64,000 nt of DNA from Nymphaea colorata (GCF_008831285.2 NC_045146.1:19957149-20021148), one strand, 5' to 3'. Positions 12,275 to 23,365 are shown, counted from the stretch's first letter. Notes: generated by a model from the sequence alone, not told the origin. Numbers and translations: made by a program.

Positions 12275-14235
12275 TATGAGGCCTCGTTATAGTGAGATAT
12301 TGCAAACCCTCTACCAAACTTCTATATATGGTGGCATCAAGTTCTGTTGATTCTTGAGCTGAAGATGGGCGAAAGTTTGTGACCATGGGCGTGGGAACAT
12401 CTTTGGCATTCAATAAATGGGCCTTATCAAGTAGCTCGTAGGCATATTTTCTGTGACTGAGAACAAGATATTGATCATGAAAATGAGCCTCTATTCCAAG
12501 GAAATAATGAAGAAATCCTAAATCCTTCATGGCGAACTCTTAGCTTACTTGTGAAATAAATTCTTGCATCTGCTTTGTGTTATTCCCGGTAAGAATGATG
12601 TCATCAACATATAATAGTAAAATAAGAATTCCATGTTTGTTTTGGCACACAAAAAGAGATGGATCAGCAACACTTGCAAAGAATCCCAATGAGAGAAGAA
12701 ATGTACCAAGTCGATCATACCAAGCTCGAGGAGTTTGTTTTAAACCATAAAGAGCTCGCCTGAGCTTACATACATAATCTGGCTTGAGAGAATTTCAGAA
12801 TCCAGGAGGTTGTCTATATAAACTGGTTCTTGTAAAAGACCATGTAAAAAGGCATTTTTGACGTCAAGTTGACGAATATCCCAAGCATAATGAAGAGCAA
12901 TAGATAATACAATTCTGATAGTAGCGAGTTTTACCACTGGTGAAAACGTCTCAAGAAAATCTATTCCAGGAATTTGAGAGAATCCTTTAGCAACAAGTCG
13001 AGCCTTGAGGCGTTCGACTGTTCCATCACTTCGGAGTTTAGTTTTGAAGACCCACTTGCTGCCTATAACATGCATGTCCTTGGAATATGGAACTAGATCT
13101 CATGTGTTATTATCATGAAGAACTTTTATTTCTTCTTGCATAGTTGTCGTCCAGTTAGGATCTTTGAGAGCCTCTTTGATTGTACGAGGCTCTTGAGGAA
13201 TCAAGCAAGCAAGGAGATATTTAGGATTAGGTTTCACGATCACATCCTTAGAATGAGTTACCATGGAATGAGAGTTGGTTGCTCCACTGGTGGTGATGTC
13301 ATCATGATGAACTTGCATATTCATATCTTCAGCTCTATCAAAAGTGTCATCACTGTTTGACATATTTTCTTCTCCTTGATCATGGGTTGTAACATCATTC
13401 AGCCCCTGTAATGTATGTGCGCTAGTTGTAGCTGCATTGATATTTACAGCATTGGTGTCATTATTGTTTGACATGTTTTCTTCTGTGTGAACATGAGTGA
13501 GATGATCATTCTGTCCAGCTAAGGTAGTGTTGCATTAGTAGGAGCATTTAGCAAAAAAGAATCATGAGAGTTATGATTGGCATAGGATGTGAGCCGTCAT
13601 GGATCGTTATTGAACTCTGAGCACATGGTTTGTTCACCTGCACTTTCAGTAAAACTTGTTACCTCTTGAGTCGAATCCATGGGATGAAAAAGTTTGCTTG
13701 GCCTTTTGTATGGAAAAATTTTCTCATCAAATACAACATGATGTGAGATGAAGATTCTTCGAGTTGGTGGGTATAGGCACCAATATCCATTGTGTTGCTC
13801 CGAGTAACCAAGAAAAATACATGGTAAGCTTTTTGGTTCAAACTTGTTCTTGGCATATCTACCAAGAAAAGGAAAACACTTGCATCCAAAGCTACGAAAT
13901 ATGGAATAATGAACCTGTTTGTGAAATAATTTCTCATAAGGAGAGGCCATGTCAAGTGTAGGCGAGGGAAGTCTGTTTATTAACCAAGCTGCGGTAGAGA
14001 ACGCTTCTACCCAAAATTGCATAGGAAGAGAACTATGAAACAAAAGAGTGAGGCCAAGTTCAGTAATAGAATGATGACGTCTTTCTGCCATCCCATTTTG
14101 TTCAGGCGTTTTTGGGCATGCTTTATAACGAGTAATGTCATTGACCTTCAAGTATGATGCTAAGTTTGCACCATTAAATTCCCCTCCATCTGTTTGAAAG
14201 ATTTTAATCTTCCCATCAAACTGATAACATGTCCG
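12275..14235 (-). pseudogene. Broken copia pol (integrase C-half and reverse transcriptase)
   Basis: From right to left: the end of the integrase core with PEQNGMAERRHHSITE and IFRSFGCKCFPFLG, and VVFDEKIFP near 13700. A poorly conserved linker follows at 13100-13590. Then comes the RT with [26 protein letters not shown] and [10 protein letters not shown]. The YVDD catalytic motif is at 12611-12600, followed by MKDLGFLHYFLGIEAHF. Stops and frame changes split the frame at about 13595, 13475-13080 and 12740-12530. Gag, protease and the N-terminal integrase zinc motif are not found between 14235 and 15280, so an internal deletion is likely. Order gag-IN-RT-RH is the copia arrangement. Confidence 0.85.
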
Positions 14236-15279
14236 CCCTTAAAACCAGAACTTGGTTTCTGTAGATGGTGGAGCTTGCAGCAGAAGAGACGAACAAAAAT
14301 CAGGTGATAGTGGTTGGCTCAAGTCACCAATCCAATCGAGCTTATAGTCATCGAGCTTATAGTCATTGAATTGGTAACAGATCAACGATCCTCTTTGTAA
14401 ATTTTCACACAAAAAGAACAATCGTGAAGACCAGGGCAGATGATCGAACACAGGGACAAAAACCTGTAATGCCCTGCATCAGAAGACCAGTTGCACAAAA
14501 CTCCCCAGAATAGTTGGTACTCAAAAAATCGTAGCGCCCTGGTACCAACTCCAAAAATTTTGAAATTTGGAAGGAAGATTGCCAAGAAGAAGACGATTTA
14601 GACGGATCTTTGCTCGACCAAAATGGTGGCCGGAGTAATCAATGCCCGCGTCCAGAAGTTGAGGTAGATTCTGGTTTTGTCGTCGACTGAGAAGGCTGAA
14701 GTTGAGGCAAAACTTCCATTTGTTGCTTGTTGAATAAGCAAATCACTTCCAAATCAAGTGAAACTTGGATACAATGAAGCCCAAATCTATATGAACCAAA
14801 CGGAATATGTCCCATCCTCAGATGACCGGCGAGTTGTCGGAACTGGCTGGACTGTCACAACAGACAGAAACAGAACAGGTTCAGACGTGCTTCCAAAATT
14901 TTAGATTTTGCACGACTTCGATCACCAAATTGGTCGATCTTAGAGCCGTTGGATCGGTAACACAGAGAACATACTCCCTGGAAAAGCTCTGTTTGAAAGT
15001 TTGTCTGTGCTGAAAACGCTGGTCAATGAAGTGAAGGGCGACAACAACGTTCCCTGTTCCTTCTCTTCTTGACCGGGGCACTCAAAAATTCAAGTGTTCC
15101 CTCCTTGATACTTCAAAATTTCTGCAAAGATTCTGGAAAAATCTCCAGACGTTTAGGAGTCGTTTGCTCTTGCTTGACAGCTATATAGATCAACTTTGAT
15201 AATCTTCAGCGGAAGTCATTGCCATGAACAAATGGAATGTGCTCTATTTCTTCTTATGTTTCACGCATACTTCAAAGAA

Positions 15280-15291
15280 GCTCTGATACCA
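15280..15291 (-). other. Primer-binding site of the minus-strand copia element
   Basis: Minus-strand TGGTATCAGAGC is the standard 12-base complement of plant initiator tRNA-Met 3' end used by many copia elements. It directly follows the ..CA end of the element's 5' LTR. It fixes the orientation of the outer element. Confidence 0.85.
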
Positions 15292-15400
15292 TGAAAACAA
15301 AAGAGATGGAACTCAATTTTAACGTGGTTCAGTACTCTGTACCTACATCCATGGTAGCTCTCAAAAGTATGAGAGACACACTATGTGGATTGTTTAAATA
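15292..15400 (-). repeat. 5' LTR of the outer element, inner fragment (R/U5 end)
   Basis: On the minus strand this ends in CA next to the primer-binding site, as an LTR should. It includes GAACCACGTTAAAAT (15330-15316), a string also present near the end of the younger element's LTR. The LTR is cut at 15400 by the nested insertion and continues at 20414. Confidence 0.7.
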
Positions 15401-15518
15401 TATTAAACCACTGCATCACACGTCTACAACTGGAGAAGATCTCGCCCATATCAGATCCACAAATCACGCCCAGGTTGTTAAGACTGCTACAAAAGATGAG
15501 GATCAAGAGGAAAAGTGC

Positions 15519-15644
15519 GATTCTGTAATCAAATCTAATCCCAACAAATATGGGATTAGCGATTCTGAAATCAAATCTAATCCCAACAAATATGGAATTA
15601 GTGATTCTGTAATCAAATCTAATCCCAACAAATATGGGATTGAT
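15519..15644 (+). repeat. Three 42-bp tandem repeats in U3 of the 5' LTR
   Basis: Units are 15519-15560, 15561-15602 and 15603-15644. Each contains TAATCCCA and TGGGATTA (slightly changed in some units) around a 7-base loop, so each can form a short hairpin. The position just upstream of the TATA box is where copia enhancer repeats are known to sit. The regulatory role is inference. Confidence 0.9.
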
Positions 15645-15660
15645 AGACATGTAAATTGAC

Positions 15661-15668
15661 TATAAAAG
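15661..15668 (+). promoter_or_regulatory. TATA box of the nested element's LTR promoter
   Basis: TATAAAAG lies 17 bases after the U3 repeat array. The 3' LTR carries the same motif at 20257-20264. It is the expected core promoter for the genomic RNA. Confidence 0.7.
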
Positions 15669-15812
15669 AGAGTCTCTTGTCTTGTAAAATCAACAAGCAA
15701 GAGACACCTTCCATTGTGGATGTAGACCAAAGGTCGAACCACGTTAAAATCCTTGTCGTCTTCTTCTTTTCTCTCTCTCTTTTCTTTCTTCTTCCTGGCA
15801 TGTGGTCTTGTA

Positions 15813-15824
15813 TGGTATGAGAGA
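15813..15824 (+). other. Primer-binding site of the nested element, imperfect
   Basis: TGGTATGAGAGA starts right after the LTR end and differs at two positions from the TGGTATCAGAGC complement of initiator tRNA-Met that the older element keeps. The position makes the assignment secure; the mismatches suggest post-insertion mutation. Confidence 0.8.
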
Positions 15825-15830
15825 CAGGTT

Positions 15831-16598
15831 ATGGCGAATCAACAAGCAATTCCAGAAGGAGACTCCTACAGCACAACTACAGCATCAACAAAGTCTAGTT
15901 TCGACAACTTGAATCTGCCATTTTCAGGTCAGATCTCCTCTGTCATACTTGCCCCTACTAGTCTTCAACATTTTTTATCCATCAAACTGTCTTCTCACAA
16001 CTACTTGCTTTGGGAATCTCAATTCATTCCTATGCTTAAGAGTTATAATATGATGAGATATATTGATGGGTCGTTCAAATGTCCAGATGAGTTCTTGCCT
16101 AGTGAAGATGGCAAAATAACTATCTTAAATCCAGCCTTCTTGGAATGGCATCGAGGTGACCAACTATTGTTAAGTTGGATCATTTCGTCGCTTAGTGAAG
16201 TCGTCCATAGTCAAGTTGTAGGTCTTGACTCGTCATACAAAGTTTGGACTACCATAAAACGCATCTATGCTGCTCAATCTAGAGCAAAGGTGCAACAACT
16301 TAAATCTGCCCTGCAAAACCTGAAAAAGGGAAATGAATCCATAACAACATATTTTCACAAAGCTAAAGACGTAGCTCATCAGCTAGCCATGGCTTCCAAA
16401 CCAGTAGTTGAGGAGGATCTTGTCATGAATATTATTTCTGGTCTTCCTACTGATGAATATGGCACCCTGAAAGTTTCGTTGCGCACTCGCGTCGATCCCA
16501 TAAACTTGGAAGAATTATATTCTTTGCTTCTTGTTCAAGAATCTGAAATTTCAAAGTTGGGAAACGTTGAGGATCCTTCAGCCTATGTAGCCCACTGA
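15831..16598 (+). pseudogene. Copia gag (UBN2-type), ends at an internal stop
   Basis: The chosen start is ATG at 15831, just after the primer-binding site. An in-frame ATG at 15753 lies inside the LTR. The protein has the copia gag pattern: SIKLSSHNYLLWESQF near the start, WHRGDQLLLSWIISSLSE and the YFHKAKDVAHQLA helix region. A TGA at 16596-16598 ends it. In the same frame beyond the stop come two CCHC zinc knuckles (CHACENRGHFASQC and CQACRKSGHGALSC), so the stop is a lesion and not the natural gag end. Gag forms the virus-like particle that packages the element RNA. Confidence 0.85.
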
Positions 16599-19500
16599 CA
16601 AAGCTTCAAGAATCCCAATTACCGTGGAAGGAATGAGCAGCAAAAAGGGCGTTCAGGAATCTGTCCTCAGGATAAAAATGTCAGTTGCCATGCCTGCGAA
16701 AATCGTGGCCACTTTGCTTCTCAATGTCGAACCGTATGTCAAGCTTGCAGGAAATCCGGACATGGTGCATTGAGCTGCAAGTTATACAAGTTCCAAAAAG
16801 GATCTTCATCCCTAGAAGCTTATCATATGGAAACCATACCTCAAACAGATGATGGATTTTGGTATCCCGACACCGATGCTACTCATCATGTGACGGGTGA
16901 CTTAAACAAACTCTCCGTTCACTCAGAATATCGTGGGCAAGATCAGTTGAGAGTTGGAAATGGTGTTGGTCTTCAAATTAAGAATGTTGGTAATGTCTCC
17001 CTCTACAGCCCAGCCTCAAAAATTTTTATAAACAATGTGCTGCATGTTCCCACCATCTCCAAAAAACTTCTATTTGTGCATAAATTTGCCCGTGACAATA
17101 ACGTTGTCTTTGAATTTGATGCAAATCGTTGCTATGTTAAGAATCAGACAACATGGGAGAAACTTCTGGAGGGAGAAAATAAAGGAGGATTGTATCAGCT
17201 GAAGTTACAACAACATGGAGCCTGCCAGAAAACAGCACTTGTAGGAGAACGGGTCTCGGTTGGTGATTGGCATAGTCGTTTGGGACATCCTGATTTTAGA
17301 ATTGTGATGCATGTTTTAAATAAATTTGACTTACCTATTGATGGCAAATCACATAATCAAATATGCGATGCATGCCAAAGAGGGAAAAGTCATGCTCTTC
17401 CTTTTACTCAGACATTACATAAGGTTAATGTTCCACTTGATTTGATTTTTACTGATGTTTGGGGACCAGCTGCTACCACATCTATGCATGGTTATAGCTA
17501 TTATGTTAATTTCATGGATGCCTTCTCTCGTTTTTCTTGGACATATATTATCAAAAGTATATCATATGTTCTTTCCATCTTCAAAACGTTTCAAGTTATG
17601 GTAGAACGTCAATTTGATCGAAAAATCAAGGCTGTTCAAAGCGATTGGGGAGGAGAATATCACACAGTTTCCACCTATCTCAAACAAATTGGTATTGTTC
17701 ACAGAGTTGCGTGCCCACATGCTCACAAGCAAAATGGCAGTATAGAAAGCAAACACATGCATATTGTTGACATTGGATTAACTCTACTTGCACATGCAAA
17801 TTTGTCTTATAAGTATTAGGACTTTGCTTTTAGAGCTGTTGTTTTCTTGATCAATAGAATGCCAACACGGGTTCTCAAAATGAAGTCACCATATCAAGTT
17901 TTGTTCAAACAATCTCCTGATTATAAGTTTCTAAAGGTTTTTGGATGTGCCTGCTATCTTTGTCTACGTGATTTCAATACTCATAAACTGCAGTTTCGCA
18001 GCAAACAACATGTCTTTTTTGGATATAATAGCATGCACAAAGGATACATTTGCTTTGATCGAGATATGAGCAAACTTCTTATCAGCAGACATGTGGTTTT
18101 TGATGAAAGTGTATATCCTTTCAAAACCACCTACACCAAGTAAACCTCCACTGCCTCTAGTCATTACTATGCCCTCCCCAAACGTACTACCTCTCTTCAA
18201 CCGTTCCACTCTCACACCCGTGCTCCATTCACCAAATACTACATCGTCTCCACCACCACTCCCTCCCATTCATTCACCGTCCAACATCGTTCAGGATGTA
18301 CAATCTGAACCTACACCCTCACTTACCCATTCACTACCTCATCCTTCACCGCCAAACCCTTCACCACCCCCTAGACCACATCGCTCTCACCACATGCTCA
18401 CTCAGTCTCAAACTGGTTCTCTTAAGCCAAAAACCTACACCATCTCCAAATATCCTCTTCTTGCAGTTCATCTCACCCATCTAAGCTCCGAAACCGAACC
18501 TCGTACTGCGTCTCATGCCTTGAAGCACACTTATTGGGTTCAAGCCATGAAAGATGAACTTGCAGCTCTACACAAGAATCACACATGGACTCTTGTATCA
18601 CCGCCTCCCTCTACTAATATCATTGGCTCGAAATGAGTTTTTTGTATCAAAAGAAAGGCTGATGGCACTCTAGAAAGATACAAGGCTCGCTTAGTGGGTA
18701 AGGGCTACACTCAAGAACATGGTATTGACTACTTTGAAACCTTCAGTCCCGTCGTCAAACACACTTCTATACGTGTTCTTCTCACTATTGCCATTACTTT
18801 TGGCTGGACTGTTCGGCAACTTGATGTTCACAATACTTTCCTTCATGGTGTTCTTACTGAGAAGGTATATATGGCTCAACCACCGGGTTTCATCGATGAT
18901 CGTTTTCCTCATCATGTTTGTCAACTGCATAAGGCTATATATGGTTTAAAACAGTCTCCCCGTGCTTGGTTCCAATGACTTACTAATTTCTTGGTCACAT
19001 TGGGGTTCGTCGGCTCAAAAGTGGATTCATCTCTTTTTCTGCGGGTGCGATCTGATTCAACTTTATATATCTTGATCTATGTTGATGACATTATTATTAC
19101 AGGAAATAATGATACTATGATCAAGTCCATCATGCATACTCTAGATCAAGAATTTGGCATTAAAGATCTTGGCCTCTGCACTATTTTTTGGGCATTCAAG
19201 CGACTTTCTCCTCCAATGGTTTATTTCTTTCTCAAGAAAAGTATATGTTTGATCTTCTGCATAAAGCAAATATGATTGATGCAAAACCTCACTGCATGCC
19301 TATGTCGACCACTTTAAAACTGTCAAAACACGCTGGGGAGCCTCTTTTCGATCCCACTCCATATCAGCAACTTGTTGGTGCACTACAATATCTTACGCTC
19401 ACACGGCCTGATCTCTCATTTGCTGTCAACAAAGTGTGTCAATACATGCAACAGCCGACTACTATTCACATGACTGCTGTCAAGCGCATTTTACGTTATG

Positions 19501-20037
19501 TCAAGGCTACCCTATCTTGCGGTCTTCTGCTAAAGCTGGCCACCACTTTTCACATTGATGCTTACACTGATGCAGACTGGGCTGGCAACATTGATGATCG
19601 TAAGTCCACTGGCAGTTTTGCTATCTTCATAGGATCATCTCTTGTTTCTTGGTCTGCCCGCAAACAGCCTACTGTTGCTCGATCTAGCACCGAAGCTGAA
19701 TATCGTGCTCTAGCTTCCTGTTCTTCTGAGGTTTTATGGCTCACGTTTTTACTCAAGGAATTACATATTAATATGCCACACGTTCTTCGTCTATGGTGTG
19801 ACAACATCAGTGTTGCCTCTCTCTCCGCTAATCCGGTTTTTCATAATAGAAGCAAGCATATTGAGATTGATGTTCACTTTGTTCGCGATCATATTGCCAA
19901 GAATCATCTTCAAGTCCACTATATACCTAGTGCTGATCAGCTCGCGGACATCCTCACCAAGCCACTTGCTCAATCTACTTTTGACAATCTTAGATTCAAG
20001 CTTAACGCTCTTTCCCGAGCGTTCATCTTGAGGGGGG
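16599..20037 (+). pseudogene. Copia protease-integrase-RT-RNase H, disrupted
   Basis: In the gag frame: zinc knuckles (about 16670-16770), then protease with DTDATHHVT (about 16870), where the usual active site is D-S/T-G-A. The integrase zinc region has WHSRLGHP and CDACQRGKSH, followed by core motifs QSDWGGEY and NGSIESKH. Breaks are TAG 17817-17819, a frameshift just before TAA 18141-18143, TGA 18634-18636, TGA 18976-18978 and a one-base loss near 19170. The RT has FSPVVK and [10 protein letters not shown], and YVDD lies at 19078-19089. RNase H shows ADWAGNIDDRKSTG and SSTEAEYRAL. The frame runs on into the 3' LTR to a stop at 20255. It is not functional on its own. Confidence 0.9.
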
Positions 20038-20038
20038 A
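20030..20038 (+). other. Polypurine tract of the nested element
   Basis: GAGGGGGGA immediately precedes the 3' LTR, where plus-strand DNA synthesis is primed in LTR retrotransposons. Confidence 0.8.
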
Positions 20039-20408
20039 TATTAAACCACTGCATCACACGTCTACAGCTGGAGAAGATCTCGCCCATATCAGATCCACAA
20101 ATCACGCCCAGGTTGTTAAGGATGCTACAAAAGATGAGGATCAAGAGGAAAAGTGCGATTCTATAATCAAATCTAATCCCAACAAATATGGGATTAGTGA
20201 TTCTGTAATCAAATCTAATCCCAACAAATATGAGATTGATAGACATGTAAATTGACTATAAAAGAGAGTCTCTTGTCTTGTAAAATCAACAAGCAAGAGA
20301 CACCTTCCATTGTGGACGTAGACCAAAGGTCGAACCACGTTAAAATCCTTGTCGTCTTCTTCTTTTCTCTCTCTCTTTTCTTTCTTCTTCCTGGCATGTG
20401 GTCTTGTA
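20039..20408 (+). repeat. 3' LTR of the nested copia element (370 bp)
   Basis: It follows the polypurine tract at 20030-20038 and ends at the AAATA target duplication. It has two 42-bp units where the 5' LTR has three, which accounts exactly for the 42-base length difference. Confidence 0.93.
20157..20240 (+). repeat. Two 42-bp tandem repeats in U3 of the 3' LTR
   Basis: Units are 20157-20198 and 20199-20240, the same repeat as in the 5' LTR with one copy fewer. Confidence 0.9.
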
Positions 20409-20413
20409 AAATA

Positions 20414-20653
20414 TAAGTTGTATGACAATGAGATTTACAATTAACGTTTATCTCTTTGATTTCAGCCTTGGAGGTTACAGTAGCCTTGGAGGTTACAACA
20501 TTAATCTCCTTGATTCTAGCATTGGAGATTACAGTATCATGAGTGATTTCAGCAACAGCCGTTTCATCTATGCCAGCATGCTCGGTGGTGATTTTGGCAA
20601 CTTCATTATCATTAATACTTTCCACATATTTGATTTCTTCCTTATTGTTAACA
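20414..20653 (-). repeat. 5' LTR of the outer element, outer fragment (U3 side)
   Basis: Sequence to the right of the nested element continues the interrupted LTR. A minus-strand TGTTAACA at 20653-20646 is a plausible LTR start, giving about 350 bp for the rebuilt LTR length. It contains two close copies of CCTTGGAGGTTACA near 20466-20500. The outer boundary is uncertain because the partner LTR has been lost. Confidence 0.4.
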
Positions 20654-22446
20654 AGAAACCCCTGTGCTGGACATCCCCAGCCAATTATCGAGTGGTGTAA
20701 GCTTTCTTGTTGTTTTCTTTTCTTTTTTAGGTTTTAGATTGCTCTAGCTGGTTTTCCCTTATATGGCTCTATTTTTTGGAAGCTGGTTATATGGTGTACA
20801 AAAAAATTGTAAGTGAGTGGTATAATCTGACCAAGATACTCCTAATTATTAAAAACATAAGCTCTTCCTGCAACTAGAAGGACAACAAAAAGGCAGTGTC
20901 CAAAAAAAACATTTTATTTGAAAAAAAATCCTCAAAATACCCCGACTTCCTCCTTTTTTTTGTGCATATTTCTTGTGTGCACCACCATGGTGCACGCAAC
21001 TCACTCACCTGTTTTTTGTTTTTCTTGTTGTTGTAAAGCTAGCTCTGGCCACATAACTTTGGTTAATAAAGGTGGGGGGCCATCTTCCAACATGGCCATT
21101 TTTTATATGAGTACTTCATGAATTTACTCCAAAGATATGGAACCTCGGTTACTGCTAAATCTTGATGCCCCAACAGTATCTGGTGGGGCTTTAACTTGAC
21201 ATAAAAGAAGGTAGATCTGCATGTAAAGCTTGGAAAGCTAAGGTAAAATCTGAAGGAGTGGGTGGTCAAGCAGGCATGTTTATCCTTGCAACATCAGACC
21301 CTTCTCTCTCTTATTGTATTAAATAAGGCCTTTGAACAATGGAGAAAAGAAAGAATAATTAAAGATAAGCAAATATAATTCAATTCTCGTGGGACTCAAG
21401 CAGACAGTCTGACCTTATAAGGAGAAGGGTAGAAGCCACGAAATCTCACGTTGCCTTATGTCTATATGGGTGGTGGGAACCATAGACTTTTGACATGATT
21501 TTCTAGCCACATCAGCAAATTCTCAGCCGCATGGACTCTACATTTCTACGAACTACATACTCGTCACCCAAACACACGCCTTTTGAGTTTTCCAATATCC
21601 ATGTACGACCCACCAGGTTGTGCAGCCACAGTTTGAAATTGTGCTGAAATTTTTCTGCGCATATATTGATTGACGTGAGAATGGGCCAGTGCCATTGTTT
21701 CCTCGATCGGGTAAGGAATTGAACACACACACAGTCACACACAAAAAGAGAGAGAGAGAGAAGAGAGAGAGGCAAGATTTCGAAACAATGATCAGTGCTT
21801 TTACTAGAAATGATCAATTGAAGGTAACGGCAGAGCTCGGAGATGAAAAGGAAGAGGGAATATTAAACCAGCATGTCGGTGGCTTGATTTGGCAGGGTTA
21901 GTTGTGAATCAATGTCATCATCAACATGAGTGCTGCCTCCAAATGACGATGGTAAGCACTGCTGACTTTCTCGACTATTGGCTGCATTTTCTTGTGGCTC
22001 ACTAGACATGAAATCATTCCACGTAATTTGTTTCGCCTTCTCCAGTTATTATGTTCGTTGATTTTGTTAAATTTACACTTTTAGGACAAATCAATCCTTC
22101 TGCTCCTTCAGAAATGTTACATAAAAGTGCATCACCAAATAGACCTCATTATAGCTTTGCCTGGTTGGTGGATCTACCACGTAGAACACCATGGTGCGTT
22201 TTGCTCGCTATAAAAGAGAGACTCTTCTTCACTCAAGAAAGACTACAGAATTGGGTTTTCGTTTAGCCTCTCGTCGTAGAATGTGTAAATTGGACTTGAA
22301 CGTGGACCTGAAATGTACATGGTAGCATCATTTGTACCAGGAAAAGAAGAATTTCAAGCCAACTATTTTACTTCCGATAAAAAATTAATTGAATCATTCC
22401 TTGACTAGGATACACTACCAAGCCAAGCAAGAAAACTCATTGAAAT

Positions 22447-22515
22447 TTATATATAGATCTCACTTGAATATAATATATCGAAATTATATATAGATCTCAC
22501 TTGAATATAATATAC
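22447..22515. repeat. 37-bp tandem duplication
   Basis: Two near-identical units beginning TTATATATAGATCTCACTTG start at 22447 and 22484. Confidence 0.85.
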
Positions 22516-23362
22516 TAAAATCAGATATCGGACTGTTTGATCACTTCATATATCTACGTGCAACCCAGCGTATTTTTGAGCCATACTAGAAGCAGTGGTA
22601 TTCTTCTCTTGGAAGGTTCTTATGTCTACTCTTGCCATGATGCACGACTCATCTGGCTTGGCCTACAACCGTTGCCTTGGTTCAAATAATGGGCACAATT
22701 CTTGGAACAAAGAATGGACGGGATTCCATAGGCCTTGATGAGGAAGAATACATTCTATATGCATAAAGCTTTCCACTTCTGAGGTTTTGGTCTGAATGCT
22801 CGTGTGGCTTAGAGAAGTAGAAAAACTAGGTCACATACACAGCTATTATGAGATGAATACCTAATATGTTTATTGGCAAGTGAGAATTCCTTTAATACAA
22901 TAAAGCACCATGGAGATCGTTAATGCGAATCCTTCATACCCCTCGTGATTAGGCAAGAAGCCAGTAACAACGTCCATCAACTTTTATCGCTTATTAAATT
23001 GCTTTGAAGGGCCGATAGGTGCCTAAAATTATCAGACGATAGTCCTCCGACCGTGGTGATCCAAAGCTGAAGATTCTGGCAATCACGTAAACGTTTGTAC
23101 TAAATGCACTTACGGAAACACACGACATCCTTTCAAGGTTAGTTCTAGATGGTAATGTCTTCCAGCAACCAAGATGGTAAGAATAGAAAAAGAAAAGTTG
23201 TTGACAAAAATACCCAATAATGCTACACCGGCTGAAGCAGCATTTAACAAATGGGCACTGTGGGTTGCCCTTCAATGTTACTGCTTAGTGTCGAACATTA
23301 TTTAGGTAAAAACAAGATAAACGAAGTGGAATAAACTACAAAGACAGAATATCCATAAGGTG

Positions 23363-23365
<3 letters not shown>

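Larger units (their letters stand above)
12275..15400 (-). mobile_element. Truncated Ty1/copia retrotransposon, minus strand (outer element of nested pair)
   Basis: The element reads right to left. Its primer-binding site is at 15291-15280, and part of its 5' LTR (15292-15400) lies to the right of that. A long leader with no recognisable gag or protease follows, then integrase and reverse-transcriptase remnants. Coding similarity stops abruptly near 12275, just after the motif YLTITRPH, so RNase H, the polypurine tract and the 3' LTR are missing. The 5' LTR is interrupted by insertion of a second element at 15401-20408, and its remainder resumes at 20414. This is an old, non-autonomous relic. 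Confidence 0.85.
15401..15812 (+). repeat. 5' LTR of the nested copia element (412 bp)
   Basis: It starts TATTAAACC and ends GTCTTGTA, directly before the primer-binding site. It carries three 42-bp tandem units in U3, a TATA box at 15661 and a CT-rich tail. It matches the 3' LTR almost base for base except for one extra 42-bp unit. Confidence 0.93.
15401..20408 (+). mobile_element. Nested Ty1/copia LTR retrotransposon, full length with both LTRs
   Basis: LTRs of 412 bp (15401-15812) and 370 bp (20039-20408) flank an internal region with primer-binding site, gag, protease, integrase, RT, RNase H and polypurine tract, in copia order. A perfect 5-bp target duplication AAATA sits at 15396-15400 and 20409-20413. 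LTR ends are TA..TA instead of TG..CA. The LTRs differ at about six aligned positions plus one 42-bp repeat unit, so insertion is fairly recent. The coding region has four internal stops and two frameshifts, so it cannot make an intact polyprotein. It interrupts the LTR of the minus-strand element, which dates it as the younger of the two. Confidence 0.95.

Noticed and set aside
15519-15644. Regular repeats that might suggest a CRISPR-like array
   Set aside because: Three directly abutting 42-bp units without spacers, inside a retrotransposon LTR of a plant.
15381-15802. Open frames with SNPNKYGI-type repeats in the LTRs
   Set aside because: They are translations of the 42-bp U3 tandem repeats on either strand, not genes.
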